64,000 nt of DNA. It comes from Danio rerio. Its lineage: Eukaryota > Chordata > Actinopteri > Cypriniformes > Danionidae. The translations under genes were made by a program, and so were the position numbers. Positions 25,213-37,251 of this stretch are shown here, one piece after another. The notes beneath the pieces are model-generated. The model did not search any database. It saw nothing but the letters and a program-made list of their open reading frames with translations, and had not been told where the DNA came from. Numbering within the stretch: position 1 is the stretch's first letter; the number at the start of each line of letters is the position of its first letter. Where the stretch lies: the NCBI RefSeq assembly GCF_049306965.1, contig NC_133197.1, positions 9,576,501 through 9,640,500 on the forward strand. Reading direction: 5' to 3'.

Positions 25213-25918
25213 CTGAAGACAGAAAAAGACAATTATCAGATCCGTGCAGATCCACTTATTTGCAAGTTTTCCTAATAAATAAACACTGATAACAGTGACA
25301 TACAGGTGCAGGTAACATACACTGTCCATTTAAATATACTACAGACCCTGTAACAATACAAAGGCTGAAATTGAAAATCAATTAACATACATTACAGGAA
25401 ATGTTCATGCTCATGAAAGTAGAAAACTGTAAATGGTATAGTAAAAACATGCTTACATGATAACTGTAAGTAATTTAATTGTAATGTGAACAGGATGCTA
25501 ACGAGGCATTCTAATGCAGTTTTATTAAGAATGGTCAGGCATGCAACAGTCACAATCAGGAGCAAAGAGATCTGATTGTCATAGTCGAATACACAGGTGA
25601 TAGGTAGGGATGGCTGACGTGAAACTGACGTTTCGACACAGTGTCGAAATCCTGAAGTGCAAGTGTTTCGAAACACTGCACAAAAGCATGTCCTGAAGAA
25701 CAAGATCATGTGACTACGATGATTCGAAACACACGTCATGTGACTAAAGCGATTCAATGCATCGATAATTTCAGAAGCGTTTCGAGACCTGGCAAATCTG
25801 CATTTGATTGTCAGGTTTAAAATACAACTCTGACTCAAGTAGCCTTGTGGACCATGTGTGTGCACAGAGTAACTGTACTGCAAATGGCTTTTGGGTTTGA
25901 GTCCCGACCTGTACAAAT

Positions 25919-27059
25919 TAGAGCTGCACAATTAATCGTTAAAAGATCGCAATCTCAATTCGACCCCCTAGACCACAGGTGTCAAACTCAGTTCCAAAAG
26001 GGCCGCAGCTCTGCACAGTTTAGTTCCAACCCTAATTAAACACACCTGATCACTCACTCACTAATTGAGTCCTTCAGGCTTGTTTGAAACCTACAGGTAA
26101 GTGTGTTGGAGCAGGGTTGGAACTAAACTGTGCAGGGCTTCGGCCCTCCAGGAATTGAGTTTGACACACCTGCCCTAGACGATCTTAATCAAGCATTTAT
26201 ATGATTCTGCCAATCATTTTTTCAAGTTCAGGAGAGAAGAAAAAGCGGCTGCATGAGTCTTTTCATTGTTTCACACACGTTGCTCAGTGACACTGACACC
26301 TTCAAATGATGTTGAATGAGACACATACTGTATTTATAAGGTATAATTCACCTCAAAATGCAATTTTTGTATTCATATAATGCTGTATTCGCGGCCGGGA
26401 AATCATGTGACATGTCACATGAGCTGCTGACCGTGAGCTGTTATCGCTCTCCTTAATGATAGGCGCACGCGCGTCTACTTTAGTGAACAGAACCTGCAAA
26501 TGTTGCGAGTAACAGGTAATACAGATGTAAATAATATTCAGTTTGTGTCACAGAGTGATCGTTTGGGAGCTGCGCGCGAAGTATGAACAAGCACTTAGCA
26601 GTCAAAATGAAACCGAAAGTGTGCACGTCATTTAAATGATCTTTTCACATTTTAGAGTTATGATTATGACAAGCATTTGATATGTTTTTCTTTCATAGTG
26701 AACTCACAGTTGTGCGTGAAAATAAATGTTTACAATGTCAGTATACCGACTCTAGCCTATATAATGTTGAATATAATCTGATAATGGCAAATTACCATTG
26801 AATAAAATTGTCTAATATGACAGATTGCAAGCATATATCTCAAACATAATAATTCAACATCATAATTATTATAAGTAGAATAGAATTATATATAGAGACC
26901 AGCAGACCTACACACACTATTATTTTCGATGTTGTGCCATATGTTTGTTTTTACCATACCTTTATTTTACATCCACAGAATCGTGAGAAAAATCGTGACC
27001 TTTATTTTAAGCAAAAAAAAAATTGCGATTCTTATTTTAGCCAGAATCGTGCATCTCTA
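25919..27059. mobile_element. Nested hAT-type element, second level
   Basis: Ends TAGAGCTGCACAATTAATCG and, inverted, TAGAGATGCACGATTCTGGC. The exact 8-bp duplication is GTACAAAT at 25,911-25,918 and 27,060-27,067. It contains the MITE at 25,974-26,172. Confidence 0.88.
25974..26172. mobile_element. hAT-type foldback MITE, third level
   Basis: A palindromic 199-bp element. The left end CACAGGTGTCAAACTCAGTT mirrors the right end GAGTTTGACACACCTG. The exact 8-bp duplication is CCCTAGAC at 25,966-25,973 and 26,173-26,180. Confidence 0.9.
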
Positions 27060-27131
27060 GTACAAATAATGAGTAAAAAATGCATTTTATTAATGTTACT
27101 GTTTTATGGTGTAGTTTAGATAGGATACATC

Positions 27132-27477
27132 CAGGGCCGGCGTGTCCATAGAGGCAACCTAGGCGGCTGCCTAGGGTGGCAGTATAGAAAGGGCGGCGTC
27201 CGCGACACCTCCCTTACCACCCGCGTCCTTAGTTATGTTTGCGACACCTCCCTCACCACCCACGTCCTTTATATATTTGCGCATAGACGACAGAATAGAG
27301 AGGGCGGCGTCAGCGACACCTCCATCAGCACCCGTGTGTCCTCATAGGGCGGCACAATTGAGGTCCGCGACACCTGCACGTCCTCATATATATCCGCGCA
27401 TAGGGCGGCAGAATAAAAAGCGCAGTGTCTGCGACACCTCCCTCCCTCAGCACCCGAATCAGCTTGCTCTGGCCCTG
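27132..27477. mobile_element. hAT-type MITE with internal tandem units
   Basis: Left end CAGGGCCGGCG, inverted right end CAGGGCCAGAGCAAGC. The exact 8-bp duplication is GATACATC (27,124-27,131 and 27,478-27,485). The interior repeats GCGACACCTCCCTCACCACC-like units four times. Confidence 0.85.
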
Positions 27478-28677
27478 GATACATCTGCAGATACCCCAAC
27501 GACATAGCATATTTTGTAACACTGTATAACAAAAAATAATATTTTACAGTACTGTGATGATTCGGTTTAGAGTGGTAGATGGTAATAAAATACAATAAAT
27601 GGGAAATATAATGAATAATATAAATAATTCTCGTTAACTTCCGGCCGCAATCGCATCTGATCTAGCAACAACCCTGTTTTATGACCAAAACAAGACATAG
27701 TTATTCACAAATGTGTTCATTCTGATGTCAGACCAATGTTAAAACAAAACATGTTACAAGAACAGAGCATTTAAAACCCAACATCTATAGCTGCATCACC
27801 CTGGGTTCGAACCCATCATCTCAGTATGCTAGTCAGGAGCTCTCACCGCTCCACTAAATCACTTGAAGCTTCAACTCGACAAGAGGTTAATATCTTAATT
27901 TGCTTAACTGTTTCTTTGCTGAGGCTGTTCTAGTGCAATACATAAAGAATAACCACTAGGTGTCACTGTAGAGACAGGTTTCAAAACGTTTCGAAGCTTC
28001 AACACATTCGCTTTGACTGTTTCAGTGTTTATGAAGCCTCACTTTGCCCACCACTAGCGATAGGTCAGTACAGGCAGGCAGCAGACAACATAAACCTACA
28101 AACAATTCGAGGGTCAAAAACACAGCAAAGCAAGACAAACAAACGCGTGGTAATGTTCACAAACTGTTTACAAGACTCAGCACTGATGTGTGTGAGAGTG
28201 CTCTCTTTATAGTCCGGGTAATGAATGAATGATGAGCTTCAGCTGTGTCTGTGTGAATGTGTGTGTAATCAATAAAATGAGGAACCAGTGTGACTGAGCG
28301 CTGCATGACAGGATTTGTAGTCTGTATAATGGCAAATTTGTAGTTCTTTATTGTATTAGAAATTTGAGCTGATTTCATTTTGTAGGTGTTTCGGTGCCTG
28401 TGCCTTTAATGCAAATGAGCTGCTTCTCCCTCCCCACCATTCTCACGTTAAAATCTTTTGTAACTGAACTTTAATTCAACTATTAATTATTTCAGTAACC
28501 TTTAAATACTGACAAACATGACTTGCTTGGTAACTTTTTAAAGCTTGACGTCAACTGAAAATTGTTTTATTTGCCTTGCAATACTTAAAAATAAACTGTT
28601 TAACTGACTATAATCAGCTACAGTACAGCACAATTAAAACAGCACTTTTAACATGTTGACTGCTGTAAGATACTCAC

Positions 28678-28878
28678 ATAAGCATGTTGACTCTACAGTG
28701 TTTATCCTGCAGTAGAGCAGCGAGGTGATTCACTTGTGTGTCTTCTATTTCATATATAAATGGATGGTTACGCGTGGATCGGAAATCATTCAGATTCAGT
28801 GTTTTTAGGAGTAATGGGTTTTTACCCACAACCCCATTCACAAACTGACAGGATTCTTCTGCAGAAGGACTTAAAAAC
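28678..28878 (-). CDS. NLR LRR exon 3 (long variant)
   Basis: 201 nt, phase 2 at both ends. Reads FLSPSAEESCQFVNGVVG, NPLLLKTLNLNDF, and after an insertion of about nine residues VNHLAALLQDKHCRVNML. The length and the middle differ from the 174-nt units, but position, phase and splice sites (CTTTAG, GTGAGT) fit. Confidence 0.78.
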
Positions 28879-28954
28879 CTAAAGACAGGGAAAATCAAGC
28901 AGGAGTCAGTTAAGTGCTGAAGGTTACAAAACAGACTGATTAAATAAACTTCAT

Positions 28955-30872
28955 TACAGTTCTAATGATTCACCCTTGCATTGGCTCCCTATTAAATACT
29001 GTATACATTTTTAAATGTTATTGACTACCTAGAAAGTCCTGAACGGCTTAGCTCCCCAGTATTTGAGGGAGCTCCTGGTGTATTATAGCCCAACACGTCC
29101 TTTATGCTCGTTTAATTCTGGAAAATTTATTATTCCCAGAATATCAAAACCAACTTTAGGCAGTAGATCTTTCTCACGTCTAGCACCTTAACTCTGGAAT
29201 AGCCTACCTAGCAAAGTTCTGGAAGCAGACACAGTCTATCAGTTTGAAAACTAGATTAACGTCTGCATAATTTAGTGCAGCCAGAGCCGGCAACACTTCC
29301 CAAAAGACATTATAATTTGAACCGCATCTGCGCTTATGTTAGTCTGTTTTTTATTATTCCTGAGGTTTCCATAATCCTGGACCAGGCCATATCCTGAGCA
29401 ACTGCTGTGGTGGTCATGGAGGAGTGGAGAGCATGAGACTGACTCCTGTAAAACCCCAGTGACAGACAAGTCCTTGCATTCCAGTGAACCCTCCCACCTG
29501 CAGCTTTTCCACGACAGACGTCCAGCATTCTCTAGCCTCTGGCGCCTAAACAGCAGCTCTGCACAAGAACGTCCAGAAGAGAAATGGTCGTGCCCAACTG
29601 AGCCTAGTTTCTCTTAAGGTTTTTTTCCTTCACTTTCATCAATTGGTGAAGTTTGTTCCTCGTCGCTGTCGCCACTGACTTGCATGGTTTGGGACTTGTG
29701 GAGCTGAGCATCGATGGATTTGCTCTTCATTGTTTGGACTTTCAGCAGTGAAAATTAAACCGCACGGAGCTGAACCAAAGCTTACTTAGAACTCTAAAAA
29801 CTGGACTGACACTAAGGGTGTCACGATCCTCCAAATCCTCGATTCGATTACATTTTCGATTCTAAAGGCACGATTCGATTCGATTTTCGATTATGAATAA
29901 TTAATGAATTAATGACCAATTAATTATTTGTAGCCTACCATTTAAACTACCTGCCCTGCATGGTCTTTGTTTTACCCATAAACAAATCATACAGTAAATG
30001 AATAAATGCAAGATACACACATATTTACCACCTGTCAATCACTTTTTTCTGCGGGACTCGAGAATAGGCAGTGATCTGTGTCGTTATAATGGCGTCTGTA
30101 AAAAAGACGCACAACTAACAGGAACCAGCCAACAGTATCTGAGGTGTTCGCTAAAATGACTAAGTACAAGTGAGTGAAAGATTGAAGCAGTCCTCTGACT
30201 GCCTGGACCTGCTGTCTCGAGCACATGGCTGTGAGTGCGTCTGTGTGGTCACGTGATGTGCATTTTCAGAGGTAGAGAGGAAGGAGGGCTGCTCAGAAAT
30301 GCTACACGCCACTGTGGATGTCAAATCGTTGTCGTTCTAAAATGCCATTTAAAAACAAAGACAGTGTAAACAGGGCCTGAGTGTGTAATTTTCGCGAGCG
30401 GATTTGCAACGGGGGCGGGCGGAGGATCGCGATGCCGGTGTTGTCTATCGGACGAACCGTTCGTAATACGTACATAGCAGAGCTTGCAAAACTGTGTTTT
30501 TTTTTTTTGTCGACAACATGAACGTTGTCAACATAACTCACTGGAAATCCAAAATGCTTACACACCGGCGACTTCACTGAAAGAGGAGAGGGTTTAAGCT
30601 CTGTCGACGGGTCTCCTGTGTCTGCCGTTTAACAAGCACTTTAACAAGACTGTTTTTTTCCCGCTTGGCAAGCCAAGCTGACGTGACATGGGGGCGTGGC
30701 AGCATCGACGATTCTATTTTTTGATTCGATAATCGAAATTGAGCATAAATTTAAAATCGAAATCGTGACACCCCTAACTGACACGTTTCAATTTATTCTA
30801 ATCTTCTGTGTTAAGCTACTTTGACACAATATATATTGTAAAAGCGCTATAGAGATGAAGATTACTTGAATG
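28955..30872 (+). mobile_element. LINE 3' end, split by a hAT
   Basis: The text near 28,970-29,240 translates to pieces such as LHWLPIK, YLRELLVYYSPTRP and LWNSLP, the post-RT C-terminal region of a fish LINE. The 3' tail (AAAAGCGCTATAGAGATGAA) lies at 30,840-30,865 beyond an inserted hAT (29,813-30,776). The LINE is 5'-truncated. Confidence 0.7.
29813..30776. mobile_element. hAT-type element inside a LINE
   Basis: Ends TAAGGGTGTCACGAT and, inverted, TAGGGGTGTCACGAT. The exact 8-bp duplication is ACTGACAC (29,805-29,812 and 30,777-30,784). Subterminal CGATTCGATT repeats occur at the left. No transposase is seen. Confidence 0.9.
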
Positions 30873-31299
30873 ATGCAATCTGCACACTCAAACAAAAAAT
30901 TTTGTTAGAACTCTTAATTTTCTAAAAAATAAATAAATTCTACATCACACTGGGTCAATCGTGTTTACACACTGCCATTAAAACTTTCCTCAGTTATGAA
31001 ATCTTTTGGATTGGGTTCAATTTAGTTTAGCTTTTTTACAGATGTTTTGACAGTTGTATTTCATCTCTATCACTAGGCAGCGGAATGGGTGTGTCAGCTA
31101 GGCAGCGGAATGTCCTTTTTTAACATTCAACAACTCTGTTAACAAACATAGCACTTCTGTAAGGTAGCTTGAACAATCAAGTAATAAATAATATAAATTC
31201 CTGCTTTTGGACTTTAGTGCAAAAGTAAATATAAAAAAATCTAATATAAAAACAAATAGCACCTCAACTTAAAATACCCGGCAGGCAATCCCAAGTTTA

Positions 31300-31629
31300 T
31301 ATATCTCTCAGTTTGCTATGGCAATGTTGTCGTCATCAACTTTGTAATACCTCCAGACCGCCGACATACTCACACTTTCTGCTTTAAGCTGCTTCTTTGT
31401 TCTACTTTGCCAGCATTTAACCAATAGCGTCTCTGCAACAAAGTGATGTCATGCCACAAGTGTTGCTGTTTATTACTATAGATGTGTTAAAAAATAATGA
31501 CAAGATATATATATATATACATATGTATTTGCGTACTGATCGGGAGGTAATGTCCAATTCCAAGTGAGTCTGAAACCGCAAGATCGGGCCCGATTTCCAA
31601 TCACATGATCGGATCTGGACATCCCTAAT
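31300..31629. mobile_element. Partial DNA transposon end
   Basis: On the minus strand the end reads TTAGGGATGTCCAGATCCGA, followed by GATCATGTGATTGG, a terminus common in fish hAT-like repeats. The other end was not located. Confidence 0.4.
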
Positions 31630-31984
31630 GCATTTACACACTGATGCGAATGGGCTATACAGCTTTACTTTTACTTTTCTTTGAGCAAGACTGAAGTCAA
31701 CCTTCTGTCATACACCAAGAGTATGGCATTTGGCAATGGAGACACAAGACTGATTAAGGTAACCATACCATACCAAACTATATTGAACTGAAGTGTACCA
31801 GTTAGTGGAAATGAGGTATTAAGACTAGTTCATCCAAAGAATTTTAAATTCTGTCATAGGTTGTTCCAGTCCTGTATATATCTCTTTGTTCTACTGAACA
31901 CAAAGGACATTATTTAGAGAATCCCAGTACCAAACCCAAGATGAGTTAATTTATGTTGAGATATGTATGGAACTGACCCTATGA

Positions 31985-32340
31985 CTGACTGTCATATTGA
32001 CATTGTACATCAACGTCGTGGGGACATTGGATTTTGTTTGGAAATGGGGTTATGTCAGAACCCAATGTCCAACCTAAAATCAACCAAATATCAATGTCTT
32101 ATGCTACACCTTGACGATGTGTGGACAATACCACTATGACATCTATCAGACGTTGGATTTTGGTCACTTTCCAACACAACCTAAAATCAACCAAATATCA
32201 ATGTAATTTGACGCTGTTATTGGATATCAAAAATAACGTTGTCCTTAGAAGCTGGCTAGACATTGATTTTTTTCACCTGATGTCACGATCTAAATCTAAC
32301 CAAATATTAACGTCTTGTGTTGTGTGTCTGCTGGGGACAT
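31985..32340. repeat. Minisatellite-like repeat with AACCTAAAATCAACCAAATA units
   Basis: The unit AACCTAAAATCAACCAAATA recurs at about 32,073 and 32,179, with a diverged third at 32,290, each followed by TCAATGTC or TTAACGTC. Confidence 0.6.
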
Positions 32341-32414
32341 TTCCAAATATATTTAGCTAATAGTTTAGAGTCTATTTGAGCTGCGACTCAAATATTCACT
32401 GCCTCGTTCATTAC

Positions 32415-32588
32415 CTCAGTGTTTTCAGTGTACAGTTTGGATCCTGCAGTAAATCATCAAGCTCCTTTACTCCTGATTCTCCAGGATCATTTCCTCTGAG
32501 GTCTAGCTCTAGTAGATGTGAAGGATTTGATCTCAGAGCTGAAGCCAGTGCTTTATAACCTTCCTCTGTAATATTGCAGTCTGAAAGT
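32415..32588 (-). CDS. NLR LRR exon 2
   Basis: 174 nt, phase 2 at both ends: LSDCNITEEGYKALASAL, HLLELDLRGNDPGES, NCTLKTL. Acceptor TTTTAG, donor GTAATG. Confidence 0.88.
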
Positions 32589-32635
32589 CTAAAACAGGAA
32601 AACATTAGTGTAGCAGCAACTGAATATGAAGCCCA

Positions 32636-33375
32636 ATGCTGCGTTCACACCAGACGCGGCACGCAAGTCAAGCGCGAGTGATTTACATGTTAAGTCAATG
32701 CAAACAAGCGAACAGACATCCTGCAGCGCGATACGCGCGAATGACGCAAATTGCGCGGGGCGAATTGAGCGTTTTGCACGTTTGACGCGCTTAACGAGCG
32801 TGTCGCGCGAATCTCTCGATTTCGAAAATCTGAACTTCAGCGTACATTCGCACCGCGTTAACCAATCAGAAGCTTGCTCTTGTGGAGGTGTGATTGTGAC
32901 GTAGAACCTGTTGTCGGTGTTCCAAGGGAAATCCTCCAGCCTTCACCGACAACAGTTCATCAAACTCGGCTTGGCTCAGTCAGAAGCACCACTGAAAGCC
33001 TCCGTCATCCAGGTTAAGTTTCTGAAGGAGTTTATGAGCTCACAGAGCTGGATGCACCTCTGAAAGAATGTAGTGGACTCAGACACAACCCTAAACGTAT
33101 CGACGCTGTTTTTCTGTCTTCATAAAGCACATAAACACTGTTATTTTCTTCATAAAAACCATGTTAGCCATTTAGCTATGAAGCTAGAGTCATCGGGCAG
33201 ACAGAAGCCCTGCCCATCACGCGAATCCGCGTCTGTTCTGATGTGAATTTGACACGCGAATGAAGCGGGGTTAACGCGTGTATGAAGCGAGTAAACTCAA
33301 ATGTTCACGTGGCTATTTACGCGCGAATAGCGCGATTTATCCGCGCGTTCCGCGTCTGGTGTTAACACAGCATAA
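32636..33375. mobile_element. Non-autonomous DNA transposon, GCG-rich
   Basis: The left end GCTGCGTTCACACCAGACGC mirrors the right end (inverted GCTGTGTTAACACCAGACGC). The interior is rich in CGCG words. A decayed relative seems to lie at 1,580-1,710. The target duplication was not resolved. Lies between LRR exons 1 and 2. Confidence 0.65.
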
Positions 33376-33748
33376 CAATGGCCCAGATACCTACAAACTA
33401 TCTACAAAACTAGTCAAATTTAGTCATTTGAATTTTGTTTAAAAAAGTAGAGCTGCATTAAAGTAAACTGCAATCAGGATTAAGCATATGCCTACTAATA
33501 CTGCAGTTTGAAGGTTCATAATGAAAATATAACATAGTATTCATCCCATTAACCAGTTGTTCAAACACTAGTGGATCTGAAAGTATTCAAATTAACACTA
33601 TGAAATAACCCAATAATAAACTATGACTAATACATGGACATTATGAGAATTATTTTTATGTGAACCCAATTAGAGTTACATTTTCTAAATGAAGAATTTT
33701 GACAAGGTACATTCTTTAACTGACAAACACATAACAACTGGAACTTAC

Positions 33749-33919
33749 CTCAGTATCTCCAATTCACACTTCATATCCTTCAGTCCAGTACAGAGCAGCT
33801 TCACTCCTGAATCCTGCAGATTATTATTACTCATGTTCAGCTCTTTTAGACTGGTATCTGACTCAAGAACTGTAGCCAAAGCTGAACAGCTTCTGTCTGT
33901 TAAGTTACAATCATTTAAC
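33749..33919 (-). CDS. NLR LRR exon 1
   Basis: 171 nt, phase 2 at both ends: LNDCNLTDRSCSALATVL, KELNMSNNNLQDSGVKLL, KCELEIL. Joins directly to the NACHT exon (CT|G makes Leu). Confidence 0.9.
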
Positions 33920-33995
33920 CTACGAAGAAAAGATAACATCACAGAATTAGGTGGAACAAATGCAACAAAATTTTACTTTGTATTCATGGACTTAC

Positions 33996-35817
33996 AGAGC
34001 TCTTTTGCAGGTTTTGATGACTGCTGATAGTCTGATGAGACACTCGTCTGATTTATGGAATTTCTGAAGCTCAAACTCCTCCATCTCCTCATCTGATGTC
34101 AACAACACAAAGGCCAAAGCAGACCAGTGGGCAGATGAAAAGTCAGCAGATGAGAGACTTCCTTTGCTAAGGTGAGTCTGAATCTCTTTCACCAGAGTTT
34201 GTTCGTTCAGTTCATTCAGACAGTAGAACAGATTGATGGATCTCTCTGGAGAAAGATTCGCATCAAACTTCTGCTTGATATACTGAAGTATTTTCTCTGT
34301 GCTTTGGTCATCTTGGTCTTGCGGTGTCAACAGACCTCGTAAGATTCGTCGATTGGACTGAAGTGACAGACCGAGAAGGAAGCGAAGAAAAAGGTCCAGG
34401 TGCCCATTGTCACTCTCTAGTGCCTTGTCCACTGCAGTCTTCAGCAAATCAATCATGGACTCATTTATTTTTTTAGAGTCTTGATCAAACACACTTTTCT
34501 TGTTAGTGTCTAGAATCAGATGTGCATAAAGGGCTGCGATAAACTCTTGAAGAGTCAGGTGAACAAAGCAGTACATGGTACCAAGAATGATCCCAGTTTC
34601 CTCCTTAAAGATCTGGGTACACATGCCTGAGTAAACTGAGGCCTTATAGACGTCAATACCACAGGCTTCCAGGTCTGTGTCATAGAAGATTAGGTTGTTG
34701 TTTAACAGATGATGAAATGCCAGTTTCCCCAGTGAAAGGATGGCGTCTTTATCCCAGGACACATCTGGTGTGTATTCTCCATTATACTTTCGTCTGCTCT
34801 GCTGGATCTGAAAGCGCAGAAAGTGTGTGTACATCTGTGTCAGAGTCTTGGGAGTGTCTTCAGTGTTTGATTCCTGCAGTGTTTTGGAGGCGTCATCAGC
34901 TTGATTGTGTTTAACATCATTATTTCTCTTCTCCTGTAAAATGTTTTGGAGAACAGTGGCTGAAATCCAGCAGAAGACTGGGATGTGGCACATGATGAAG
35001 AGACTCTTTGATTGTTTAACATGATCAATGATTTCTTTGGCCTGATTCTCATCTGTCAGTCTTTTTCTGAAGTACTCCTCTTTTTGTGCATCATTGAATC
35101 CTCGTATCTCTGTCAGCCGGTCGATACAGTCAGGAGGAATCTTACTGGCAGCTGCTGGTCTGCTGGTGATCCAGATGAGAGCAGAAGGAAGCAGATTTCC
35201 CTTGATGAGGTTCGTCAGGAGAACATCCAGAGAGGCTGGCGACGAAACATCACAACACGTCTCATTACCAGCAAAGTTCAGAGGAAGACGACATTCATCC
35301 AATCCATCAAGGATGAACAGGACTTTGAATCGATTCCTTCTTGTAAGGTTCAGTCCTTTTGTCTCCGGGAAAAACTGAGTTATAAGCTCCATCAAACTGA
35401 GTGTTTCTTTCTCCTTTAAGTTCATCTCTCTGAATGGAAGAGGAAATATGAAGCTGATCTCTTGATTTTCTTTTCCTTCAGCCCAATCCAGAACAAACTT
35501 TTGCACAGAGACTGATTTCCCGATGCCAGCGACTCCTTTTGTCAGTACAGTTCTGATCTGCTTATCTTGTTCAGACGCTTCAAACAAGTGTCTGCATTCA
35601 ACCTGTAGCTCTTGTGCTTCATGACGTCTAGAAGCAACTTCAATCTGTCTGACCTCATGTTCAGTATTGACCTGTTCACTGCCACCCTGAGTGATATAGA
35701 GATCTGTGTAGATGTTCTTCAGAAGTCTTGAATCTCCTTGCTGTGCAATTCCTTCAAACACACACTGATACTTCTTCTGTAGGCCACATTTCAGCTGATG
35801 AATGAAGATCAGTTCGT
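33996..35817 (-). CDS. NLR FISNA-NACHT exon
   Basis: A single 1,822-nt exon, as is usual for fish NLR-C genes. The FISNA region comes first (KKYQCVFEGIAQQGD, LYITQGGSEQVNTEHEV). The NACHT domain follows with Walker A GVAGIGKS, Walker B LFILDGLDECR and a sensor segment LIWITSRPAAA. Next come the helical/winged-helix parts (EIRGFNDAQKEEYF, YCFVHLTLQEFIAALYAHL) and a C-terminal helical linker. No stop or frameshift is seen, so the exon looks functional. The role is ATP-dependent oligomerisation of an innate sensor, by family knowledge. It is entered in phase 1 and left in phase 2. Confidence 0.96.
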
Positions 35818-35903
35818 CTAAATACAAGAAACAAACAACAGGCATAAAGCTCAGTGTTATTTTCTCTCCTATATTTTTCAGTTATAATCTGACAGTCTCT
35901 CAC

Positions 35904-36099
35904 CTTCTAGAGTATCAGCACTTTCCTCTTGCTTCATTTCCCTCAGGAAGTAGAGTGTGAGATCGAGAGCTGCTTCTTTGATGCTGCATCTGTTCTCGTT
36001 AAAGTCCTTTACAAAGTCAATTATGTTTTCTTTTTGTAAGATTTTCTTAAACTTTTCTAGCTCATGCTTCAGATAATTCATTATCTGGTTTTCAAGATC
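35904..36099 (-). CDS. NLR N-terminal helical (PYD-like) exon
   Basis: Reads DLENQIMNYLKHELEKFKKI and later LDLTLYFLREMKQEESADTL. This is the amphipathic helical N-terminal exon that precedes FISNA in fish NLR-C proteins, perhaps a death-fold relative. Phase 0 in, phase 1 out. Confidence 0.88.
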
Positions 36100-36152
36100 C
36101 TGCAAACCAAGGGGAAAAAAGAGAACAAACTTTAAACTTAAACCAAATTATT

Positions 36153-36482
36153 AATTCATTATCTTCTTCAGCTTAGTCCCTATATTCATCAGGGGTCACC
36201 ACAGTGGAATGAACCGCTAACTTATCCATCATATGCTTTATACAGCGGTTGCCCTTTCAGCAGCAACCCAGCACTGGGAAACTTCCATACCCACCCATTC
36301 ACACACATAAACTATGGCCAATTTTGTTTATTCAATTCACCTATAGCGCACGTGTTTGGACTTGTGGGGTAAACCGGAGCACCTGAAAGAAACCCACGGG
36401 AACACAAGGAAACATGCAAACTCCACACAGAAATCCCAACTGGTCCAGCCAGGACTCGAACCAGCAACCTTCCTGCTGTGAG
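36153..36482 (-). mobile_element. DANA/HE1-type SINE in NLR intron
   Basis: Inverted near-complete copy. Its tail (CTTCAGCTTAGTCCCTATAT) is at the low-coordinate end, and its tRNA-like head ends near CCTTCCTGCTGTGAGG. Confidence 0.85.
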
Positions 36483-36531
36483 GTTCACTTTAACACAAAA
36501 ATTACAACAAATGTATGTCTTTTACTTATAC

Positions 36532-36616
36532 CTGAAAGATCCCCAGAAGACCGTCTTGAAACCCCTTGTGTTTCCTGTGAGTCTGGAAGTCTGAGTCTGA
36601 TGTCTTATGTTCAAAA
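36532..36616 (-). CDS. NLR linker exon
   Basis: 85 nt, phase 2 in and phase 0 out. Reads SFEHKTSDSDFQTHRKHKGF and then QDGLLGIFQ, a conserved linker in this family. It converts the phase of the repeat exons to that of the helical exon. Confidence 0.85.
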
Positions 36617-36787
36617 CTGTAAACAAATACAACAAATTTCTGAATTCCAGGAAAATATACTACATGACTCTTACAGACACACTTAGCAAAAACAAAGGAA
36701 AGCATTGGATATTCAAACTTTCAGAGTTTTCTGGGAACCAAATTTCCTTTGAGCTTATGGTATTACAGAAAAGATTGTTTTAATGGT

Positions 36788-37251
36788 TGTCAGGATCACC
36801 AGTGATCCAGACTTGCAGATTGCTGGTAAACATTCACCTTCACCTGGACTACAATCCTGTCACTATATGAACTACAAATCCTGTCATGCATCTCTCACAC
36901 ACCTGTTCACTGTTGATTACACACACACAGCTGGCAGCTGCTCAATAACTGATTACTCACACTTTTTAGACTGCTCATTTTGTCACACTCATGGCTGAGT
37001 CTTGTTGGTTTATCCCTGTAACATTACAAAATGTTTCCCGTGTCTAGTCTTTCTGTATTCTTTGACCCTTGCCTTATTTCCTGATTTGTTTGCCTCCTAT
37101 CTTGACCTTTTGCCGGTGACTTGATTACGCTTCTGGATTGGCCTGTATGTACCCCTTTGCTCCTAAAATTGACCCTTTCCTGTCAGTCCATTCTCTGTTA
37201 AATAAAACTACAAGGATCCTCAACTCTGTTGACCAGCATCCTTCAGTTACA
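36788..37251. mobile_element. Solo LTR fossil in NLR intron
   Basis: A 464-bp block starts TGTCAGGATCACC and ends TTCAGTTACA, with the exact 5-bp duplication ATGGT at 36,783-36,787 and 37,252-37,256. AATAAAAC near 37,200 may be its polyadenylation signal. It looks like a solo LTR, possibly gypsy-like. Confidence 0.75.

Larger units (their letters stand above)
25605..28056. mobile_element. Outer hAT-type element carrying nested hATs
   Basis: Ends TAGGGATGGCTGACGTGA and, inverted, TAGTGGTGGGCAAAGTGA. Flanks GTGATAGG (25,597-25,604) and GCGATAGG (28,057-28,064) are an 8-bp duplication with one change. Two hATs are inserted within it (25,919-27,059 and 27,132-27,477). It has tRNA-like stretches near both ends. 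No transposase is seen. Confidence 0.75.

Noticed and set aside
25392-25931. Minus-strand ORF of 179 residues
   Set aside because: It overlaps the ends of two nested hAT elements and resembles no protein family.
26605-26620. ISRE-like GAAACCGAAAGT
   Set aside because: It lies inside a hAT element in an NLR intron and has only two GAAA units. No link to a promoter was seen.
27795-27870. Free-standing tRNA gene on the minus strand
   Set aside because: Box-like motifs are present, but the arms do not pair convincingly and it lies within a transposon. Kept only as a finding.
35012-35419. Plus-strand ORFs across the NACHT exon
   Set aside because: Antisense shadows of a clear FISNA-NACHT coding exon.
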